64,000 nucleotides of DNA from Utricularia gibba. Lineage: Eukaryota > Streptophyta > Magnoliopsida > Lamiales > Lentibulariaceae. The stretch lies in contig NEEC01000007.1 in NCBI GenBank assembly GCA_002189035.1, positions 930,001-994,000 of the forward strand. The letters run 5' to 3'. The position numbers and the translations under genes are program-made. A model generated the notes under the pieces. The model was not told where the DNA came from. It made no database searches and was given only the letters and a program-made list of their open reading frames with translations. Positions 25,401 to 38,031 of the stretch are shown here, in pieces (the stretch's first letter is position 1; each line of letters opens with the position of its first letter).

Positions 25401-28400
25401 TCCTATCTTGCCTCTCCCAAGGATTCGTATGCTATCAGTTATGGCTGTCAAATAAATTTCCTATTAACTTTGTTCATTTAATTCTCAGATTTTCAAATTG
25501 GCTGGTATTTATTGTGTAGGTCCTATACCACGTTCTCGGTGTTGTCCCAGCTTACCAGTTATCAATCTGCCCGGCATTGAATGAGCTGTGTCTTGGTCTA
25601 CCATCAGATGATGTGGCCTCTGTATGACTCGTTGGTTCCTTTTTCCTTGAGAATCTCTTTTGCAGCCAAATTTATGTTATTTTGTTTGCCGTTTCGTAGG
25701 CATTATGCGGTGTTTATGCTAAGGACGCTCATGTTAGAACTGCATGCTTAAAAGCTGTAAAATGTATACCTGCTGTCTCCAATTGTTCTATTATTCAAAA
25801 CACAGAGGTTGCGACCAGCATATGGCTTGCGCTTCACGACATGGATAAGGTGTAGTTTCTCTGGACCTCTTCATGTATGCTCAAAGTTTATTAGGTTTTT
25901 ATATGGTTGCTCTTTGTGTTCAGTCTGTTGCAGAAATTGCAGAAGAAATTTGGGATTGTTACGGACACGAGTTTGGGACTGATTATTCTGGGCTTTATAA
26001 AGCACTTTCGCATGTCAATTATAATGTCCGGGTTGCTGCTGCAGATGCACTTGCTGCTGCTTTGGATGAAAATCCAGATACAATACAAGTAATTTTCTTA
26101 TTTTTTATGTTCTTTATATGCCATGACTTTGCATCATAAGCTTTCACTTTTTTCCTCGATGTAGGAAGCCCTATCAAGTTTGTTTTCTCTGTATCTCCAT
26201 AACGTTGGACCTGATGAAGGAAATGTTGGTGCTGGTTGGGTTGGAAGACAGGGGATTTCCTTGGCTTTGCTCTGTAGTGCAGATGTCCTTAGAACCAAGG
26301 ATCTTCCAGTTGCTATGACATTCCTAATTTCGAGAGCAGTGGTACTTGAACTATACACCATGATTGTGTCAACCTGACTTTTGGAAGAAATGTTATATGG
26401 ACTTTCTATTTGTGTCAATGGGGCAATTTATTTTCTTTTGGAGTGCTGCTCTGCCAAGTTTATAGCTGATCACTGTCTACGATGTGATGATTATAGGCTG
26501 ACCCAGATGCAGATGTTAGAGGAAGGATGATCGATGCTGGTATTCTCATTATTGACAAGCATGGAAAAGAGAATGTTTCATTATTATTTCCCATATTTGA
26601 GAATTACTTAAACAAAAAAGTGAGTTAGCCTAGTATTTAACATCATTTATTTCAACTACTTTGCATTTTTATACTAAACATCGCATGAATGTTCTTTATA
26701 TCTTGATTCTTTCATATACTATTTTGATTCCTCAGCAGGCTATCAATGAGGAAAAATATGATTTGGTTCGGGAAGGTGTGGTCATATTCACAGGAGCACT
26801 CGCAAAACATTTGTCCAAGGTTTTGTCCCTGAGTTAAATGAGCATATTTGTGTTTTAGTTTGTTTATCCTGATACTTCATTTATTTGGATCACATTTATC
26901 AGGAAGACCCTAAGGTCCATGCAGTAGTGGAGAAGTTGCTGGATGTCCTAAATACTCCTTCAGAGGCAGTACAGCGAGCAGTTTCTGCTTGCCTTTCTCC
27001 ACTAATGCAATCTAAGCAGGTGTGTGGCAATTTCATATTAGATTTCATGACACTTATTAATAGGTGTATCTGTTGATGGCTATGAATTTCTGTAAGGTAA
27101 GAATCAGAAATTCGTGTTAACTCAGAATTTATACAAAAATTTACAACTACAGGGTACCATGCTAGTATACAAATTGAATATCTCATGTCAGTCATGTTTT
27201 CCTCTCCTTGATATTAATGACAGTGGCGTTGTGATTGCTTGCCACCTTAATCTATTGTGTTGACAAATTTAATGTCATGCCAGAGCTAACTCTTGTTGTA
27301 CTGTTTGATAGAATCTGTATATTGAAAACGTTTAATTGGTGGTAAATGTATTCATGAACATGGATCCACATTTAACCCACAATATATTAAAACAAACAGC
27401 CATCTGGAATCATAAACCGAGAAGACTACTCTGTTTGGTTTTTTTTTGTGTGTGTGTTCTACCTTCCTGCGTAATTTTTGTATTATCATGTCTACATCAG
27501 GAAGTGGCAGGTCCTCTCATTTCCAGACTGCTCGACCAACTGATGAACAGAGATAAATATGGTGACCGTCGTGGTGCGGCATTTGGGCTAGCTGGGGTTA
27601 TCAAGGGTTTTGGAATATCATGTATAAGGAAATTTGGTGTTCTAACTGCCTTACGAGATGGCCTGTTAAACAGGTCTGATTTAATTTCCTCTTATGTAGG
27701 CTACTGCATGGAAAATCTCTCATGAGCGTTTTTCTAATATTCAATCTTCTTGTTTGCATTATTTTTACTTGTTAAAAAATAGCCAGAATTTATTTATCTT
27801 CTTAATCCCTTTTCTTTTTTTTTTTGTTTTACTTCAATGAAGCCGCACTAGAAACACTTTCTGTAGTCACTAGCGAAGTTGTGATGACTACTATCTAGAT
27901 TATTGCATGGACTAACTGCCCATGCCATCATTGCAATGCAGGAATTCTGCGAAGAGTCGAGAAGGATCTTTGATGGCCCTTGAATGCCTTTGTGAAAAGC
28001 TGGGAAGATTATTTGAACCGTGAGTTTTTGTAGATGTTGATTTCTAACATTTGGCTGTCTGTGATTCAGGAAGCATAGTAATGTCGCATTCGCTTTATGT
28101 TTATTCAGGTACATGATTCAAATGCTACCTCTCCTTTTAGTATCATTCTCTGATCAAGTAGTTGCTGTTCGAGAAGCTTCAGAGGGTGCTGCTCGTGCAA
28201 TGATGTCCCAACTCAGTGCTCAAGGAGTCAAACTTGTTCTTCCTTCTCTTCTGAAGGTCTGTTGTCTAACCTATTTTTCATGGTGAACTTCTCATTGTTT
28301 ATTTATTTCAGTCTCCTGAAGCTTAACATTTTAGGGTGACTGTGAAAAAAATCTCAAGTTTTGCAGTTTTTGTCAGTTAATGTTAGCTTTGTATTCCAGG

Positions 28401-31400
28401 GCCTTGAAGATAAAGCTTGGCGGACAAAGCAGAGTAGTGTCCAGCTACTTGGAGCAATGGCATACTGTGCTCCGGAGCAATTGTCTCAATGTCTCCCTAA
28501 AATTGTTCCAAAATTGACTGAGGTTTCCACATAGACTTATGTAGTACACTCAGTTGGCTGTTTGTGTTGCCTAGGTTGTTTTGCATGATCTCTCTCTCTC
28601 TCTTTTTTTTTTCTATTTGCAGGTTCTTACAGATACCCACTCAAAAGTTCAGTCAGCTGGGCAAACAGCACTTCAACAGGTGAGAGGATCAAATTAAGTT
28701 TTGGATGCCTTTAAAACACCGAAGTTTAATTTATTTTCCTATTAATCAGGTTGGGAGTGTCATTAAAAATCCAGAAATATCTGCCCTTGTTCCCACTCTT
28801 TTGAAGGCTCTCACTGATCCCAATGATCACACAAAGCATTCTCTTGATATTCTTCTTCAGGTAAAACGTTGTTTGTAAACCAGAGAAGTCATCTGTCTAA
28901 CCTGTGGTTTTCATTGTTAATATATATATGGTTGAAGGTGGGAGTCAAATATTTTCCACTTGTCGGTTTTATCTTCTTTTTCTCAAACTTGGGGTTTGTT
29001 GAAGAGTTAATTCAATTCATTCCTTGGGGGGGGGGGTCTGATCCATTATTTGGACAGGCAGCATTTCATCCCATTATGGACTAGATTTGATTGTGGTGAG
29101 GCAACGTGCGACCTGCGCACCATAATTTATTGAACTTCTATTTGGTTTCCTGAGTGCCTTCTGTTGTCCAGACGACCTTCATCAATAGTGTCGACGCTCC
29201 CTCTCTTGCTCTGTTGGTGCCCATAGTCCACAGAGGACTACGGGAAAGAAGTTCAGAAACAAAGAAAAAGGCTGCACAAATAGCTGGAAACATGTGCTCC
29301 TTAGTTACAGAGCCGAAGGACATGATTCCGTACATAGGGTTGCTTCTTCCTGAAATAAAAAAAGTACATTACTGTTCTGACTCGAAATTTCTTCTTTTTT
29401 TTTCTAGTAGTTACAATTACTTTTCATGCATGTAGGTCCTGGTTGATCCAATTCCTGAAGTGAGATCAGTTGCTGCAAGAGCACTTGGTTCTCTCATAAA
29501 AGGAATGGGACAAGATAACTTCCCAGATCTTGTTTCATGGTTATTGGATGCTCTAAAGTCAGATGGTAGCAATGTTGAGCGATCAGGAGCAGCCCAAGGC
29601 CTGAGTGAGGTTAGCAATTGTAGTGTGAAGGAATCTGCCCTATTTACCTGCTTTTGTCATTTCACTTGTCCAGTGTTAAATAAAGGCATGTGATTTGAGT
29701 GCTACTGCTTAAGAGCTCCTGTTTTTTTTTTTTTTTATGATTTTAAAATTCGGAATGCCACTATATTTTAGGTTTTAGCTGCACTTGGGGCAAAATATTT
29801 TGAGAGCCTACTTCCTGATATTCTTAGGAACTGCTCTCACCCGAAAGCATCTACTCGAGATGGTTACCTTACCCTTTTCAAGGTGCCCTTCATAGAATAT
29901 CTGCTGCTGTCTTTTCTTTTTGGTTTTTTTTTTTCATTTCATCTTCTTTTTTCTGCATATGGTTAATGCGATTGCTTTTCAAAGTATTTGCCAAGATCAC
30001 TGGGAGTCCAGTTCCAGCAGTACTTGCAACTGGTTCTACCTTCTATTTTAGATGGTAAATTTTTTTCATTTGCATTCTTCCCCTCTGAAGTTAGTGCTTT
30101 GACGAACGTGAAGATATTCTTACCTTCTTCTAGGTCTTGCTGATGAGAATGAGTCTGTGCGAGATGCAGCACTCAGTGCAGGGCATGTCCTGGTTGAACA
30201 CTATGCAACTACGTATGTGCTTAAGCATTTATCATAGATGAGAATGAGTCTCTGTGAGATACCGCCTTGAACTGCGATAGTAATTTAATCTTTGCAGATC
30301 ATTGCCACTTCTTCTTCCTGCTGTGGAGGATGGAATATTCAATGATAACTGGCGTATTCGCCAAAGTTCAGTGGAATTGTTGGGTGATCTTCTATTCAAG
30401 GTGTCACTCTGGGAAACTTTTCTGGTTCCCCTTTCAAAGATTCTTGCTATCGAATAATGTTATTCAGGTTGCTGGAACCTCTGGGAAAGCTCTCCTTGAG
30501 GGTGGAAGTGATGATGAAGGTGCAAGTACTGAAGCTCATGGACGAGCTATTATTGAAGTTCTTGGACGAGAGAAGCGTAATGAAGTTCTTGCTGCATTAT
30601 ATATGGTTCGTGCCGACATAAGTATAACTGTTCGACAGGTATGCTGTTATTTTTACTCCAAAAATGAGCCTTTTGCTTCTTTAAGCTTCCCCTCTGACAC
30701 CTTTGCAAACTGTGTAAACTCTTTTCAGGCTGCACTTCATGTATGGAAATCCATTGTTGCAAATACTCCAAGGACACTTAAAGAAATAATGCCTGTTCTA
30801 ATGAACACCTTGATCACTTCTTTGGCTTCTTCATCTTCAGAGAGACGGCAGGTTTGTAACCAGCTGCTTCTGATGTCGTATCCTTCACTATATGCATGTA
30901 CGGAATTTTTTTAATTTTCTAACTACACTTTAATTTAAGGTTGCTGGAAGGTCCTTGGGCGAGCTAGTACGGAAGCTTGGAGATAGAGTGCTTCCTTTGA
31001 TTGTTCCTATTTTATCTCAGGGTCTTGGTGACCCTGATGGCAGTAGGAGACAAGTATTTTGCCTCAATTTATTTACTGTTACATAAACTTTTCTGTATAT
31101 GTTTTAACTGTATCTTAGTGAGATCTTTAGCTTTCATAGTCTTCAGTTTTTTCAAACCTATTTCCCGCATTTGTATCCAGGGAGTATGCATTGGACTGAG
31201 TGAAGTGATGGCTAGTGCCGGGAAGAGCCAGCTCCTCATGTTCATGGATGAGCTCATCCCTACAATCCGGACTGCACTTTGTGATAGGTTCGTTGAACTT
31301 AAATGCACATGCATTGTATTATGGTTCTAGAAGTTATATCTTAATTTTTACTTTAATAGCATGCCTGAGGTTCGTGAGTCTGCTGGCTTGGCATTTAGTA

Positions 31401-34400
31401 CGCTTTACAAGGTATTTCACTTACATTAGATATGTGAGATTTTTTCTTGTTTATTCTAGCGATGCATAACTATTATTTATTTGATTGAGGCATGCAGAGT
31501 GCCGGCTTGCAAGCTATAGATGAAATTGTTCCTACACTCCTTCATGCTTTGGAAGACGAACAAACATCTGAAACCGCTCTTGATGGTTTGACACAAATCT
31601 TGAGGTATGTACTGTTGCAATGTTGATGGAAGACGAATAACATCTGAAAGTGCTTGTACTGTTGCAATGTTGTTTAAATTTCCATGTTTACTACAGTGTT
31701 AGGACTACTGTTGTGCTACCGCATATCCTTCCCAAGCTTGTTCAGCTTCCATTGTCGTAAGTACAGACATTTTGACTTGTATTGAATGTAGCATATCGAT
31801 GTTGTGTCACCTATAAACAGAATGCTCCGTGTGCAGCACATCTAATGCACATGCTTTGGGAGCTCTGGCAGAAGTGGCAGGGCCTGGTCTCAATTCGCAC
31901 CTTGGTACTGTTCTGCCTGCTTTACTTTCTGCTATGGGTGACAGCAATGGTGATGAGGTATTAACCACCACCTTATATCTACTAGTTGTCATATTCAAGA
32001 ATGGTTAGTTCCTATCCATGTGCTTGCTTGAGAAGTTCAAATAGGAAGTCTGAAAATTGATTAAAAACAAGGGCAATGAGTGTCTGGAAATATTTACACA
32101 AGATGAATTTTAATCCTATTAGATTGTGAATATCCAATCATCATGCTTATTACAGAAATATCATGTCAACATATGCTCATACTCTGAGGTTATGGCTTAT
32201 CAAGTACATTATCTTGTTTTTCCCGTTTTTGGTTATTGTAGGATGTTAAACATTTGGCCAAGAAATCTGCTGAAATGGTTGTTTTAGTTATTGATGATGA
32301 TGGCATAGAGCCTTTGATTTCAGAGCTTCTGAAAGGCACTGCTGATAATCAGGCAAGTTTTGGTGTATTTGAACCATAATGTTTTCCAATGTGCGTGGCT
32401 TTCTGCCAGAATAATTATTATTGAGAGATATGGCAAGGAAAGTCTAAAATTCATCTGATTCTTCCAGGCATCATTGCGGAGGAGTTCAGCATATCTAATT
32501 GGATACCTTTTCCAGAATAGCAAGTTGTATTTGGTTGATGAAGTGCCTAATGTGATATCCACCCTTATAATTCTGTTGACTGATTCAGACTCTGCAACAG
32601 TTGCGGTAATGTTAGGTGATGTTTTGTTTATTTCATTTTTGAGTTATGGCACGCTTCAATATCTTCACAGGTTGCTTGGGAAGCACTACTGAGAGTCGTA
32701 AATTCGGTGCCCAAGGAGGCTCTTTCTTCGCATGTGAAAGTGGTCCGAGATGCAGTATCTACCTCAAGAGATAGAGAAAGCCGGAAAAAGAAAGTGAGTT
32801 TCACCAATTCACTAATTTTGATCAGTGACTCGAGTATGTTGAATATATTAGTGATCTGATTGAAGGAAAAACTTCTTAGATTACATTGAATCTAACGTGA
32901 GTTAATTCTTGTATTCCAGGGAGGACCTGTTCTGATTCCTGGATTCTGCCTCCCAAAAGCACTTCAACCTATATTGCCTATATATCTCCAGGCATTTCAT
33001 CTTACTCCAATGCTTGAAAATTAGCATTTCTATGTTTCGAAATCTGGATTATACTTGTTTTTTATTCATATGAAATGATAGAAAAATGGTTCTTTCAACC
33101 CCCAAACACTGCCTGGCATGATTTAAGTTTTTTTCTCTTGCATTGCATTTTGAAAAAAAAGAAAAAAGATAATGCTTTCTCTTCAAACATTATGGGATGC
33201 GGTCGCACACTATTCCCATTCAAGAATAGTAGCTTATATTTTTTTGGATTGTAGCGTATAAATTACAAATATTTTGGTCGCAAGTTTTGCAACTGAGTGT
33301 TCTGTGTGTTTTTGTAATTTCACTGATTCAAGACACATATTTCTTTAGTCTACATCAGGATTGCTAAGTTACTCACTGTGTATTCAACATTTTTCAGGGT
33401 CTTATGAGTGGGTCAGCTGAACTAAGACAACAGGCTGCAATGGGACTTGGGGAGTTAATTGATGTGACAAGCGAGAAAGCCTTGAAGGAATTTGTTATTC
33501 CAATTACCGGGTATGCTGTATCATTTATTCTAAACTGTGATTTTGTTGTTGATTCATTACATGAGAATGTGATAAAAAAATGGTTATGGTTCTCTGGTAT
33601 ATTGTCCCGTAATTACATGCTCTTCTTATCTTTTAACCATCAGAACTGTTTGGTTTCCAACTCTATTTATTATTACTTTTTTCCTGATAACTTTCGGGAC
33701 TTGGTATTTTGCAACAGGCGCAAGTTAGTATTCAGTTCAAGAGTTTTTGCATACTGGTTTTTAATTGTCGTGTGTTTGGGAAAATGAAGTGTATGTTCAA
33801 ATATGCCAGCTGCCTCGTGTATGCTTGTCTATCCACTTTTTTCTGGTGCATGGCGTTTGCACCATATGCCTGCAATTTATACCTACCTTTATTATGCATT
33901 TTGAACTAGCGACTAGAAGATTAGTTTCTCCCTGATCACCACATCCGGGAATTCAAGCTGTGCTCTCATCGTTTTTTTTTCACTCACTTCTGCTCAATCA
34001 AAGTGGGGCTAGCATTTAACTGTTGTATATTTTCTTATATGTCATTCTTTAGGCCACTTATACGCATCATAGGTGATCGTTTTCCCTGGCAAGTGAAGAG
34101 TGCTATTCTTTCAACGTTAACCATCATGATACAGAAAGGTGGGATTGCCCTGAAACCTTTTCTTCCCCAACTTCAAACCACATTTGTCAAGTGCCTGCAA
34201 GACAACACAAGGTAAGTTTGGAAGGTGGAGCTTTTAGTTCAGTTATTCAAATTTATAGACATTTATTTCTTTTCTAGATCTGATCCTAGCCATCCTAGTC
34301 ATTCTTAGAAATAAAATAATAAGACGGTTTTATGCTTTATGCTTAATGTAATTCTTCACCACAGGACGGTACGTTCAAGTGCTGCTGTTGCCCTTGGGAA

Positions 34401-36020
34401 GCTTAGTGTTCTCAGCACGAGAGTTGATCCTCTAGTTGGCGATCTTTTGTCTGGTTTGCAGGTACGTCTATTAATGTTTTTTCTTTCTGAACTGAACCAA
34501 TAATCACAGTTATATTTTCTTTAGGCATCGGATCCTGCAGTTCAAGAAGCAATATTAACTGCATTAGATGGCGTGATAAAGAATGCGGGGAAAAGTTTGA
34601 GTCCTGCGGTTATAACTCGAGCACTTACTCAGCTAAGGGATATTGTACATAGTGAAGATGACACCTTACGAATTTCTTCTACCCGTATCATGGGGCATTT
34701 ATTGCAGGTAAGTTCCTCGCTGTACTATACCTATTATCAACACATGGAAGAGCAGATCTCTCATGTCTTACAAAAGCCTGACATGCAACCTCTATTTGCT
34801 TGAGAGTTGAAAAATAATCACAGTACTTGTTATTCCCAGACAGTTTTTCTCCTATTGAACTAATTATCATTTTTCTGGAAGCATTTGGAAAATGCTGAAG
34901 TTTATGATCTTCTGACGGGTATGGTGGATTCGGCCATCTCTTCTAATTGGACTGCAAGACATGGATCCATTCTTGCCTTATCATCAATGCTGCAGAACAG
35001 TCCATCCATAATATGTGCTTCTTCATTGTTTTCCAGAATCTTTGATTGTCTGAAAAAATCATCTAAAGACGAAAAGGTACGTGTTACCGTTTTAAATTCA
35101 AGGATTTACGTGAAAACTTGTAAAAAAAGAAATTTTTTATCAGTTTATCGTTTTCTCATGTAACAATTATGCGCGTCAATGTGAGCATCTATTATATCTC
35201 ACCTGCATGGCAGAATGCAGTCGCTTATCTACATTTTTTTTTTGTCTGATGCGCTCTTTTACATGTAGTTCCCGATTCGGGAATCTTCCATTAGAGGATT
35301 GGGAAGTCTTCTGCTATACCAAGTCCAGAATGATTCTCAGAAAACCACCGAACAGCTGGCTACACTCAACCTTCTTGTACTGGCAATGCAAGATGATACG
35401 GGTGAAGTCAGAAGAAGGGCATTGAATGCACTGAAGGCGGCTTCCAAAGTAAAGTTGAAGGATTTTCATTGTTGGATTATGTTATTAGATTATATTTATT
35501 TAATCTGAGTGATGATATCTGTGTAGGCTAACCCTCACGTGATGATGCTTCATGCCCCTCTCTTTGGACCTGGAGTTGCTGAATGCTTAAGGGATGGATC
35601 TATGCCTGTTAAACTGGCTGCAGAGAGATGTGCTTTGTACAGCTTCCAACTAGCTAGAGGTAATAACTTCTACTTCTTTCTCCATGTCTGAGATCGTGCT
35701 GCATGAAGTGATTCCTACCTATCGCTTCACATTTTCACTGAATATTCCCAAAATCGGCCTTTTCTTGTCTCTCAGGACCTGAATTTGTTCAAGCTGCTCA
35801 AAGATATATCACTGGCTTGGATGCTAGAAGAATAGCAAAGCTTCCCGAGCACAGGTATGAAATCTTGCGTAAAAGTTTGAAGCTGTTAGTCAGTTGAAAC
35901 TGTTATTGACAAATAAACATATATGACGCCTTTGAGCTTCTTTTTTTGTCAAATCTGCTCTGAGAGTTAACTGAATATTGCTGTCACAGTGATGCCAGTC
36001 GAGACAGCGATGATGAATGA
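19410..36020 (+). CDS. GCN1: GCN1 / ILITYHIA translational regulator (one apparent frameshift)
   Basis: GCN1 is a ribosome-associated HEAT-repeat protein that activates the eIF2-alpha kinase GCN2; in plants it acts in stress translation and immunity. Sixty exons follow Arabidopsis ILITYHIA almost residue by residue, e.g. [50 protein letters not shown] and the end [17 protein letters not shown]. About 2612 residues after allowing one missing base in exon 18 (G-run 24676-24679), which otherwise stops the frame at 24943. Exons: 19410-19512, 19858-20243, 20330-20461, 20537-20918, 21057-21203, 21391-21575, 21665-21791, 21897-21970, 22262-22338, 22470-22506, 22578-22744, 22916-23099, 23245-23322, 23626-23745, 23827-23886, 24151-24237, 24318-24417, 24561-24729, 24942-25241, 25321-25437, 25520-25621, 25700-25849, 25924-26088, 26165-26341, 26497-26619, 26736-26819, 26903-27019, 27501-27673, 27942-28019, 28109-28256, 28400-28522, 28623-28679, 28750-28860, 29172-29363, 29436-29609, 29772-29882, 29985-30054, 30134-30212, 30298-30400, 30468-30638, 30729-30851, 30940-31053, 31181-31287, 31360-31411, 31498-31604, 31697-31756, 31837-31957, 32242-32352, 32468-32605, 32671-32793, 32920-32991, 33398-33510, 34053-34211, 34365-34461, 34525-34707, 34882-35076, 35269-35448, 35527-35659, 35776-35854, 35990-36020. 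Three introns use GC donors. Confidence 0.95.
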
Positions 36021-37100
36021 ATAACTCGGAATAACTGAACAACATGGTTCACTGGCTTGCCATTGCCCTTGTAAGAGTACGTAGGTCCAAGTGAACGGTA
36101 AACTCCCCAACAAAATCACCAATCCTCCATCAAAGGGACACGTTTTTATTCGAAGTTGTGATGTAATGATGTTCAAACAAACCACATGAGATTTTCGGCT
36201 CGTGAATGAACAAACTTCACAGTACAGTACTGAGTATTCCTACAGATGTACTCCTCTGTTGCTTTACTTTAGTTGACATTTTTTGGTTTGTTGATGCCGT
36301 TGATGATCCCTCTATTAAATGCATCTTTTAGAGTGCATTGGCAAACATTGTAACAAGACAGAAGAGGGGGAGTGTTCGTACATTGGTTTGTCTGTCATCT
36401 CGTGCAAGAAAATGGTCAACAAGTTTTGGCTCGGTCGGATGACTCCGAAAGAGACTTGAAACTGCAAAGTTAATAGAGAAATGCTAATCCCTTCTTTCGC
36501 CTCTCGTCCAGCTCATGTGCAATTCTCCCAGAAATGAATGAATCTCCTGTTCTTTCCAATAGCTATTCCCCACCTATTTCCCGAAAAGAAGTTACATTTG
36601 TTGCATCCCTCTGAGTAGTCCTTGTCCTTGATGTGATTGGATACTTCGAAAAAAATTTTCTATTCATGTAATTTTTACTACTAGATAAACGAGTGTGAGT
36701 TGAAACCAGTACCACCAAATTTATAATGTGTTTTGAGTCTTAGATGCATCTTAGAACCATCTGTGTATCCAGAAACAGTTCGGTGGTGTACTTAGAAGTG
36801 CGACTACATGAAGCAGTGGGATCCCATAACTACATAACATTTTCTTAGTGAAATTTAAACTAGAAGGACACAAGGACTAGGAAGCAGAAGATGAACTGAA
36901 TGTGGGTGAGGTATGCAGACTTTGATATGCTGAAAATTTGTCTTGAGGGGAGTTAATGCTAAGAGTTACACTAATTGGTACAACTGGTTCTCTGTATACC
37001 TTGGCCTAGGAACAATTACTGACATCTAAATTATTACCTCACCACCTGTATTTATGTACATTTTTCGTTATAAAATAAACAATCCTGTCCTTTATTTTAT
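36021..37100. other. Intergenic
   Basis: 1.08 kb between the GCN1 stop and the leftward peptide-gene candidate; the first part is presumably GCN1 3' UTR. No coding frame or repeat recognised. Confidence 0.5.
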
Positions 37101-37675
37101 TTATTTCCCATTCACTGGTGGAGATGGTTCCAGATGATGATGAGGATTAGGTTGAGTTAATGACATGCGTTTTAGTTCAAGTGGCTTTGAAGTTTGTGAA
37201 GAAATTAATATATCACTTTGAGGTGGTTGGTTGAGGATCCGTGACAGGCGGGTGAAGCTGCTATAATTTGCTAATAGTCTCCTTTCCCTTTCCTATGCAT
37301 TAGAGTTGAAGATTTAACTACAAAAAGAAGAAACGTGGTTAAGTTAATTTTGCTTTTGGAGATGAAGAGGAGGTGACTTGAGGCATTGGGAGTTAATGAA
37401 GAAAGATTGAGAGCTGTCAGAAGCGGATGGAAAGGAAGATGAATGCATGGAGCATTAAAGGAAAAGTGGGGATGGTCAGTGAAGGGGGTAGGTTTGCATG
37501 ATTTATAGTGGGCTTTGATTGTTCTTCCCTTCTCTTTCTCCATTTCACTCATCTATCCTACCTTTCTTGCTTGGAGAGCTTGAATCTCATGCTCATGGGA
37601 TTTGAGAAAAATTGTATGGTTGCTGAGCATAAGAAGCAGAAACAGTAGCAGGGAAGTGGAGTGTTGAAGAATCAT
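37101..37675 (-). CDS. Candidate small secreted peptide precursor (two exons)
   Basis: On the minus strand, exon 1 (37675-37562) encodes 38 residues: a strong signal peptide (MILQHSTSLLLFLLLMLSN) and then a short tail ending QALQARK at a GT donor (AAG|GTAGGA). Exon 2 (37292-37101) follows the acceptor GCATAG; the in-frame TAG of that acceptor is removed by splicing and the frame then runs 63 residues to TAA, total 101. There are no cysteines. Near the C-terminus a basic KR precedes RMSLTQPNPHHH (80-91), which matches a CLE 12-mer at R1, P7, N8, P9, H11 and H12 but lacks the usual P4 and G6; a proline-rich tail follows. Size, signal peptide, phase-0 intron and C-terminal 12-mer recall CLV3/CLE precursors, but this is a prediction. 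An upstream ATG (minus-strand frame overlapping the start) weakens it. Confidence 0.4.
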
Positions 37676-38031
37676 GATTCTGATGCTGGAAAAGTCTGCG
37701 ACTGCATTTTCGTGGCTTAATTGCAGCACACCCACCTCCCATTAAATTGAATACAGCAGCAGCAGCAGCATCATCATCCTCATTTCCATTCCATACTCTT
37801 TCATGTGTGTGTGTCAAGAATTCAATACATGTCCTTTTCATAGTTTGGTTTTCTGTTGGCCTGCCTGTTTTAGAGTCATTAAGAGGTGCTTCTGGTTATT
37901 GTGACCACTAATGTATTCAGTTTCACAGAGAAGCAGAAGCAACTCAAGGACCAGACCAAACCAAAGGCAAGCTGATAGCTAAGCTTCCCGTGTTTTTGAT
38001 TCGCTTCCATCTTCTTCTGGCACTGAATGAA
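37676..38031. other. Divergent intergenic region
   Basis: 356 bases between the peptide candidate (-) and the neprosin gene (+). Contains short CAG/CAT and GT repeats (37757-37815). Possibly a shared promoter region; no clear TATA box seen. Confidence 0.4.

Noticed and set aside
37271-37552. 93-codon minus-strand frame MSEMEKEKGRTIKAH...
   Set aside because: Falls in the predicted intron of the peptide-gene candidate and does not start with a supported ATG context or show a signal peptide.
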